NCBI GenBank assembly: GCA_945788445.1
Contig: CALZMA010000069.1
Coordinates: forward strand, 1 to 5,673
DNA from: an uncultured Bacteroidales bacterium
GTDB lineage: Bacteria > Bacteroidota > Bacteroidia > Bacteroidales > Bacteroidaceae
Direction: 5' to 3'
Length of the DNA: 5,673 bases
Part shown: one piece after another, positions 1-5,673 of the stretch
Numbering within the stretch: the stretch's first letter is position 1
Layout: each line of letters begins with the position of its first letter
The notes under the pieces: generated by a model
Seen by the model: the letters and a program-made list of their open reading frames with translations, nothing else
The model's database searches: none
What the model was told of the DNA's origin: nothing
Made by a program: the position numbers and the translations under genes

Positions 1-462
1 GCCCTCTCGCAGGACAGCGCCATGAAGACCGTGGAGCAGCAGTTCAAGCACCAGCAGGCTTCCTACAAGAAGGCGAACCTCGACTGGCTCGAAGCCAACA
101 AGAAGCTCAAGGGCGTGAAGACGCTGCCCAGCGGACTGCAGTACCGCGTGCTCACGGAGGGCAACGGCCCCGTGGCCACGGACAGCTCCGAAGTGGAGGT
201 GCACTACGAAGGCAAGCTCATCGACGGCACGGTCTTCGACTCGTCGTACAAGCGCGGCCAGCCGGCCACCTTCCGCCCCAACCAGGTGATCAAGGGCTGG
301 ACAGAGGCTCTCACGCTCATGCCCGAAGGCTCCGTGTGGGAACTCTACATCCCCGCCTCGCTCGGCTACGGCGAACAGGGCTCGGGCCGCTCCATCCCGG
401 GCAACTCCACGCTCATCTTCAAGGTGGAGGCGCTCAAGGTGAAACCGACCGAAACGAAGTAA
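1..462 (+). CDS. FKBP-type peptidyl-prolyl cis-trans isomerase (5' end outside window)
   Basis: This enzyme speeds cis-trans rotation of proline peptide bonds and so helps proteins fold. The reading frame is open to base 1, so the gene starts upstream; the ATG at base 22 is probably internal. Residues here are counted from that Met. Residues 1-35 are charged and helical, like the end of the dimerising N-terminal domain and linker of Mip/FkpA-type FKBPs. The FKBP domain runs from about 38 to 140. The pocket residues known from FKBP12 appear conserved: Y62, F72, D73, F84, V89, I90, W93, Y116 and F133. Mip-like relatives are usually periplasmic or lipoproteins, but the signal region lies outside the window, so location is not shown. 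The gene converges on typA and ends just before a strong terminator. The family call is secure; the exact paralogue is not. Confidence 0.93.
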   Translation, partial: ALSQDSAMKTVEQQFKHQQASYKKANLDWLEANKKLKGVKTLPSGLQYRVLTEGNGPVATDSSEVEVHYEGKLIDGTVFDSSYKRGQPATFRPNQVIKGWTEALTLMPEGSVWELYIPASLGYGEQGSGRSIPGNSTLIFKVEALKVKPTETK

Positions 463-477
463 ATCAGCTTCCTGCAT

Positions 478-515
478 AAAAAAAGCCCGCAGCCTTTCCG
501 GCTGCGGGCTTTTTT
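478..515. terminator. Bidirectional intrinsic terminator between the FKBP gene and typA
   Basis: A perfect 10-bp GC-rich stem (GCCCGCAGCC at 485-494 with GGCTGCGGGC at 500-509) closes a 5-base loop. It is flanked by seven A on the left (478-484) and six T on the right (510-515). It therefore reads as a rho-independent terminator on both strands. It lies 15 bases after the FKBP stop and would also end transcripts coming from typA on the other strand. Confidence 0.92.
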
Positions 516-533
516 GTGCCCGGAAGTCCGGGC

Positions 534-618
534 AAGAAAATTCCCCCGCCCCTTCCGCCATCCGGGCACGGCCGCGCGGGGCGGGCCGCAGCCGCGCTGC
601 GGGGAAGGGGCGGGGGAA
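534..618 (-). terminator. Large inverted repeat after typA, probable first terminator of that gene
   Basis: TTCCCCCGCCCCTTCC at 541-556 is perfectly complementary to 603-618, giving a 16-bp GC-rich stem. The 46-base loop contains a second stem, CCGCAGC (586-592) with GCTGCGG (596-602), stacked against the main one. Read on the minus strand, the stem starts 9 bases after the typA stop codon and is followed by AATTTTCTT, so it fits a terminator for typA, in tandem with the one at 478-515. On the plus strand no T-run follows. The large loop makes the terminator role less certain than the inverted repeat itself. Confidence 0.6.
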
Positions 619-627
619 GCTTGTGGC

Positions 628-2427
<1,800 letters not shown>

Positions 2428-2460
2428 AAAAAACTAATACCTTTACCTTATTTCGGGGGG

Positions 2461-2468
2461 CAAAGTTA
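2461..2468 (-). promoter_or_regulatory. Putative typA promoter, Bacteroidetes -7 element
   Basis: On the minus strand these bases read TAACTTTG, an exact match to the Bacteroidetes -7 consensus TAnnTTTG. Transcription would start about 25-30 bases before the typA ATG, a normal short leader. No good -33 TTTG is present at 19-21 bases upstream; the nearest candidate, GTTTC, is a little too far away. The call rests on the -7 match and its position. Confidence 0.6.
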
Positions 2469-2588
2469 CACTTTTCTCGCGAGCCGCGTGTGAAACGAAA
2501 AGAAAGAGTAAGATTTTTTGGAAAAAACCTTCCGCGCCCGCCGCCGCCCCCGCTCCCCGCAGCGCCCCGGAGCGTTTCGCGCTGATAC

Positions 2589-2614
2589 CCAAAGGCGAAG
2601 GCAAATCGCCTTGG
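2589..2614. repeat. Inverted repeat (hairpin) between the divergent promoters
   Basis: AAGGCGA at 2592-2598 pairs perfectly with TCGCCTT at 2606-2612 around a 7-base loop. CC at 2589-2590 and GG at 2613-2614 extend the stem past one bulged A. No T-run follows on either strand, so it is not an obvious terminator. It lies outside both proposed transcripts. Function unknown; it could be a protein-binding site, a remnant or chance. Confidence 0.4.
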
Positions 2615-2636
2615 AGCGACACTACAAACGGGGGTG

Positions 2637-2684
2637 AAAGTTTTCAAGAAAAAAGTTGCGAAAAATGTTTTTCGGGAAAACTTT
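2637..2684. repeat. Inverted pair of a 9-base motif flanking the nrdD -33 region
   Basis: AAAGTTTTC at 2637-2645 and its reverse complement GAAAACTTT at 2676-2684 face each other with centres 39 bases apart. Between them lies the 16-base near-palindrome CGAAAAATGTTTTTCG (2659-2674), whose seven outer base pairs are perfect. The group lies immediately upstream of the proposed nrdD -7 element, which suggests operator sites. Which protein would bind is unknown; it does not match the FNR/CRP or NrdR consensus sites. Confidence 0.45.
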
Positions 2685-2699
2685 TTGCTCCTATCTTTG
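2668..2699 (+). promoter_or_regulatory. Putative nrdDG promoter
   Basis: TATCTTTG at 2692-2699 matches the Bacteroidetes -7 consensus TAnnTTTG exactly. A T-run (2668-2672) lies about 20 bases upstream, where the -33 TTTG element belongs; it is close to but not identical with the consensus. Transcription would begin near 2705, giving a leader of about 340 bases before nrdD, much longer than that of typA. No comparable element was seen closer to nrdD. Confidence 0.55.
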
Positions 2700-2769
2700 C
2701 CCGCAGTTTTCCCAGGCCCCGCGGCCGAAAGCCCTGCTCCCGGACCTCCGGAACGCCGCCACAGCCCGT

Positions 2770-2827
2770 TCTTCTTAGACACAAAAACAGCAAGAAGACA
2801 CTTGGAAATCAGCGCAAAACGATTTCC
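2770..2827 (+). promoter_or_regulatory. Two successive stem-loops in the nrdD leader
   Basis: The first stem pairs TCTTCTT (2770-2776) with AAGAAGA (2792-2798) around a 15-base loop. The second pairs GGAAATC (2804-2810) with GATTTCC (2821-2827) around a 10-base loop. Both are perfect over 7 bp. They follow each other closely in the proposed 5' untranslated region. They do not match a riboswitch class that I can recognise, and short stems of this kind may be incidental. Confidence 0.35.
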
Positions 2828-2899
2828 GCCTCCCCTCCCGGACTTTCACAGACCTACAACCCCGGACGGCCGGCAAAGACCGCCTCCGCCACGCCGCCA

Positions 2900-2962
2900 G
2901 GGAAGAAGAAAGTTGTCCAAAACGGAAAACTTTCTTCCCGCCCGCAGCCCGAAAGTTTTCCG
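2900..2962 (+). promoter_or_regulatory. Two mutually exclusive stems in the nrdD leader, possible RNA switch
   Basis: Segment A (2900-2914) can pair with segment B (2924-2939): GAAAGTT (2908-2914) with AACTTTC (2928-2934), then GGGAA (2900-2904) with TTCCC (2935-2939) past a 3-base bulge, plus a short inner TCC/GGA pairing. Segment B can instead pair with segment C: CGGAAAACTTTC (2923-2934) is perfectly complementary to GAAAGTTTTCCG (2951-2962), a 12-bp stem with a 16-base loop. Because B is shared, only one stem can form at a time. The pairings are seen directly; switching is inference. Neither stem is followed by a T-run on the plus strand, so this is not a classical attenuator. The same bases could act as DNA sites, since B and C carry the motif seen at 2637 and 2676. 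Confidence 0.4.
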
Positions 2963-3046
2963 GAAAAGGCTTCCGCGCGACGCTCCCCCGCCCCGCCCGC
3001 CAAGGGCCGGGACTCCCCATTCCAACAAGCCAAAACCATTGCCCAC

Positions 3047-5143
3047 ATGTGCACCGACAATTTCTACATCACCAAGCGCGACGGCTCCACCGAGCCTTTC
3101 TCTAAAGAAAAGATACGCACCGCGCTCCTCAAGGCCTTCCGCGGCCAGGAGAAGGCCATCGACGCCGACGGCCTCCGCCGCATCACCGACCGCCTCCGCT
3201 TCTGCAACGGCATGAGCGTCGAGGACATCCAGAACCAGGTGGAAGTGGCCCTCATGGCCGAGCAGCACTACGCCGTGGCCAAGGCTTTCATGCTCTACCG
3301 CAAGCAACACGAGACCGACCGCGAGACGGCCGACAAGCTGCGCTTCCTCATCAACTACTGCAACTCGGCCAACCCCGCCACGGGCTCCAAATACGACGCC
3401 AACGCGAACGTGGAGAACAAGAACATCGCCACCCTCATCGGCGAACTCCCCAAGCAGGGCTTCATACGCCTCAACCGCCGCCTCCTCACCGACCGCATCA
3501 AGCAAATGTACGGCAAGGAGCTCAGCGACCGCTACATGTACCTGCTCAAGAACCACTTCATCTACAAGAACGACGAGACTTCGCTCGCCAACTACTGCGC
3601 CTCCATCACCATGTACCCCTGGCTGCTCAACGGCACCAAGGACATCGGCGGCAACTCCACGGCACCGTCCAACCTGAAGTCGTTCTGCGGCGGCTTCGTG
3701 AACATGGTGTTCATCGTGTCGTCCATGCTGAGCGGTGCCTGCGCCACCCCCGAGTTCCTCATGTACATGAGCCATTTCGTGGCCAAGGAATACGGCGACG
3801 ACTACTACCTCCACCCCGACCGCGTCGTGGACCTCTCCCTCCGCCAGCGCACCATCGACAAGGTCATCACCGACTGCTTCGAACAGATCGTCTACTCCAT
3901 CAACCAGCCCACCGGGGCGCGCAACTTCCAGAGCGTCTTCTGGAACATCTCCTACTACGACCGCTACTACTTCGAGAGCATCTTCGGCGAATTCCGCTTC
4001 CCCGACGGCTCCAAGCCCTCGTGGCCCGCACTCGACTGGCTCCAGCGCCGCTTCATGCGCTGGTTCAACGGCGAGCGCACCAAGGCCGTGCTCACCTTCC
4101 CCGTCGAGACCATGGCACTCCTCTCCCAGGACGGCGACGTCCGCGACAAGGAATACGCAGACTTCACGGCGCAGATGTATGCCGAGGGACACAGCTTCTT
4201 CACCTACATGAGCGACAACGCCGACAGCCTCGCCTCCTGCTGCCGCCTGCGCAACGAAATCCAGGACAACGGCTTCAGCTACACCCTCGGCGCGGGCGGC
4301 GTCAGCACCGGCTCGAAGTCCGTGCTCACCGTCAATCTCAACCGCTGCGTGCAGCAGGCCACCCGCGAGGGCCGCTCCTACATCGAATACCTCGACGACA
4401 TCGTGGACCTCATGCACAAGGTGCAGCTCGCCTACAACGAGAACCTCAAGGAAATGCTGGCCAAGGGCATGCTGCCCCTGTTCGACGCGGGCTACGTGAA
4501 CCTCAAGCGCCAGTACCTCACCATCGGCGTGAACGGAATGGTCGAGGCGGCCGAAAGCCTCGGCATCACCATCAGCGACAACGCCGAATACGAACGCTTC
4601 GTGGGCGACGTGCTCGGCGTGGTCGAACGCCTCAACCGCCAGTACCGCTCGAAGGACGTGATGTTCAACTGCGAGATGATTCCGGCCGAGAATGTCGGCG
4701 TGAAGCACGCCCGCTGGGACCGCGAGGACGGCTACTTCGTGCCCCGCGACTGCTACAACTCCTATTTCTACGTGGTGGAGGACACGCAGACCGACATCAT
4801 CGAGAAATTCCGCCTCCACGGCCGGCGCTACATCAAGCACCTCACCGGCGGCTCCGCCCTCCACATGAACCTCGACGAGCACCTCTCCCAGCCGCAGTAC
4901 CGGCAGCTCCTCCGCGTGGCCGCCAAGGAGGGATGCAACTACTTCACCTTCAACATCCCCAACACGCTCTGCAACGAATGCGGCCACATCACGAAGCAGC
5001 ACCTGCAGGAGTGCCCCCACTGCCACTCGCACAACGTGGACTACCTGACCCGCATCATCGGATACCTCAAACGCGTGTCAAACTTCTCGCTCGACCGCCA
5101 GAAGGAGGCCGCACGCCGCTACTACCAGCGCATCGAAGCCTAA
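3047..5143 (+). CDS. nrdD: Anaerobic (class III) ribonucleoside-triphosphate reductase, glycyl-radical subunit
   Basis: NrdD reduces ribonucleoside triphosphates to deoxyribonucleotides for DNA synthesis without oxygen. The 698 residues are close to the E. coli length (712). Residues about 7-95 form an ATP-cone, opening with the typical KRDG (10-13) and F..EKI (18-23); this domain senses ATP/dATP and sets overall activity. The catalytic ten-stranded barrel follows, with family-typical stretches such as GGNSTAPSNLKSFCGG, NQPTGARNFQ and FPVETMA. Candidate active-site cysteines are C184 (NYCAS) and the pair C398/C399 (SCCRL); I assign their roles only by resemblance. Near the C-terminus, C642/C645 and C656/C659 make two CxxC pairs that bind zinc, and G672 in RIIGYL is the expected radical glycine. 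The start is the first ATG in frame, and the ATP-cone begins just after it. No Shine-Dalgarno sequence is present. The gene is followed after 10 bases by its activase. The protein closely resembles Bacteroidales and Prevotella NrdD. Confidence 0.97.
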   Translation: MCTDNFYITKRDGSTEPFSKEKIRTALLKAFRGQEKAIDADGLRRITDRLRFCNGMSVEDIQNQVEVALMAEQHYAVAKAFMLYRKQHETDRETADKLRFLINYCNSANPATGSKYDANANVENKNIATLIGELPKQGFIRLNRRLLTDRIKQMYGKELSDRYMYLLKNHFIYKNDETSLANYCASITMYPWLLNGTKDIGGNSTAPSNLKSFCGGFVNMVFIVSSMLSGACATPEFLMYMSHFVAKEYGDDYYLHPDRVVDLSLRQRTIDKVITDCFEQIVYSINQPTGARNFQSVFWNISYYDRYYFESIFGEFRFPDGSKPSWPALDWLQRRFMRWFNGERTKAVLTFPVETMALLSQDGDVRDKEYADFTAQMYAEGHSFFTYMSDNADSLASCCRLRNEIQDNGFSYTLGAGGVSTGSKSVLTVNLNRCVQQATREGRSYIEYLDDIVDLMHKVQLAYNENLKEMLAKGMLPLFDAGYVNLKRQYLTIGVNGMVEAAESLGITISDNAEYERFVGDVLGVVERLNRQYRSKDVMFNCEMIPAENVGVKHARWDREDGYFVPRDCYNSYFYVVEDTQTDIIEKFRLHGRRYIKHLTGGSALHMNLDEHLSQPQYRQLLRVAAKEGCNYFTFNIPNTLCNECGHITKQHLQECPHCHSHNVDYLTRIIGYLKRVSNFSLDRQKEAARRYYQRIEA

Positions 5144-5153
5144 GCCCGCCGCC

Positions 5154-5630
5154 ATGCTGAAATACACCACCCACGACATCGTTTTCCAGGAGTTCCCCGA
5201 CGAGGTCACCCTCGCCGTGAACCTGAGCCGGTGCCCCAACCTCTGCCCCGGCTGCCACAGCGCCTACCTCCAGGGCGACATCGGCGAAGAACTCACGCCC
5301 GAACGCCTCGCGGCCCTCGCCGACTCCTACGCCGGCGACATCACCTGCGTGGCCCTCATGGGCGGCGACAACGACCCCGACACCGTGCTCAGCCTCCTGC
5401 AGGGCGTGCGGGAGCGCAGCGGCGGCCGCCTGCGCACGGGATGGTACAGCGGACGCACCTGGCAGCCCCAACCCGCACGCCTCGCCGCCGCCCTCAGCTA
5501 CCTGAAGCTCGGCCCCTACATCGAGCACCGCGGCCCGCTCAGCGACCCCGGCACCAACCAGCGCTTCTACCGCGTGGAGCCCGACGGAAGCCTCACGGAC
5601 CTCACCCACCGCTTCCAGCGCAAGCACTGA
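5154..5630 (+). CDS. nrdG: Anaerobic ribonucleotide reductase activating protein, radical-SAM enzyme
   Basis: NrdG cleaves S-adenosylmethionine reductively at a [4Fe-4S] cluster and uses the resulting deoxyadenosyl radical to take a hydrogen from the NrdD glycine (G672 here). The cluster-binding motif is CPNLCPGC at residues 27-34 (C27, C31, C34), the CxxxCxxC pattern of radical-SAM enzymes. MGGDND (69-74) is the family's counterpart of the GGE motif that contacts SAM. At 158 residues it has the usual NrdG length (E. coli 154) and the short, partial-barrel architecture of activases. The 10-base gap after nrdD and shared strand indicate one transcript. The ATG at 5154 puts the cluster motif at the normal distance from the N-terminus. 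No terminator is visible in the 43 bases left after the stop codon, so the operon may continue or end outside the window. Confidence 0.96.
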   Translation: MLKYTTHDIVFQEFPDEVTLAVNLSRCPNLCPGCHSAYLQGDIGEELTPERLAALADSYAGDITCVALMGGDNDPDTVLSLLQGVRERSGGRLRTGWYSGRTWQPQPARLAAALSYLKLGPYIEHRGPLSDPGTNQRFYRVEPDGSLTDLTHRFQRKH

Positions 5631-5673
5631 ACCCGCACACCCTCTCCACACCCCGGCACTTTGGCCTTTCAAT

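Larger units (their letters stand above)
2428..3046. other. Divergent typA-nrdD intergenic region without a convincing gene
   Basis: This 619-base stretch separates two divergent genes. The typA-proximal 40 bases hold that gene's putative promoter and leader. Bases about 2530-2630 are GC-rich and contain one good hairpin. Bases 2636-2699 are AT-rich and hold the putative nrdD promoter with flanking inverted repeats. Bases 2700-3046 would be the nrdD leader, with several possible stems but no ATG before the nrdD start. Open frames here encode only proline/arginine-rich sequence, as expected from chance in GC-rich DNA. I see no tRNA and no known riboswitch class. Confidence 0.75.

Noticed and set aside
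2514..2527. TTTTTTGGAAAAAA as a terminator or operator.
   Set aside because: Only A-T pairs around a 2-base centre, too weak and too tight for a terminator hairpin; probably simple AT-rich promoter-flanking sequence.
2700..3046. A cobalamin or other known riboswitch ahead of nrdD, since B12 riboswitches precede some ribonucleotide reductase genes.
   Set aside because: I could not find the B12-box or other conserved core sequences of a known class; the pairings present are simple inverted repeats.
2634..3215. A 193-codon plus-strand frame in the intergenic region that might be a small leader gene.
   Set aside because: It starts upstream of the likely promoter, runs 169 bases into nrdD in another frame, and encodes proline/arginine-rich sequence typical of noncoding GC-rich DNA.
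2846..5032. A 728-codon open frame on the minus strand antisense to nrdD.
   Set aside because: Same GC-bias effect. The translation is low-complexity (V, A, H, E, G-rich) and overlaps a complete, well-conserved NrdD; it has no domain of its own.
4021..5160. A 379-codon plus-strand frame inside nrdD, running just into nrdG.
   Set aside because: Arginine/proline/histidine-rich frame-shifted translation of nrdD without recognisable motifs.
5631..5673. A terminator or new promoter after nrdG.
   Set aside because: The 43 bases are C-rich, with no stem followed by a T-run and no TAnnTTTG element.

Overview
The window is ordinary chromosomal DNA from a GC-rich member of the Bacteroidales, most likely Prevotellaceae or a close relative. 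Three things point there. The protein sequences look like Bacteroidales versions of their families. No gene has a Shine-Dalgarno sequence ahead of its start. Both intergenic promoters I can propose carry the Bacteroidetes -7 element TAnnTTTG. The genus is an inference; no marker in the window fixes it.

Layout: bases 1-462 (+) hold the C-terminal part of an FKBP-type peptidyl-prolyl isomerase, cut by the window edge. Bases 463-627 are a convergent intergenic region with a bidirectional terminator and a second, larger inverted repeat that suits termination of the opposite gene. Bases 628-2427 (-) are the complete ribosome-associated GTPase TypA/BipA. Bases 2428-3046 are a 619-base divergent intergenic region with no convincing gene. 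It contains a putative typA promoter, a putative nrdD promoter, four copies of a 9-base motif, and a long nrdD leader with stems that exclude each other. Bases 3047-5143 (+) are nrdD, the anaerobic (class III) ribonucleoside-triphosphate reductase, followed 10 bases later by nrdG (5154-5630), its radical-SAM activase. The last 43 bases hold nothing I recognise.

How the genes work together: nrdD and nrdG form a functional pair. NrdG uses S-adenosylmethionine and an iron-sulfur cluster to put a radical on the C-terminal glycine of NrdD, which then makes deoxynucleotides without oxygen, as expected for an anaerobe. TypA and the FKBP are housekeeping proteins with no direct link to that pathway.

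I found no sign of a mobile element, CRISPR array, defence system, tRNA or rRNA. The coding regions are conventional. The stretch most worth a second look is the nrdD upstream region (about 2636-2962); the others are minor.
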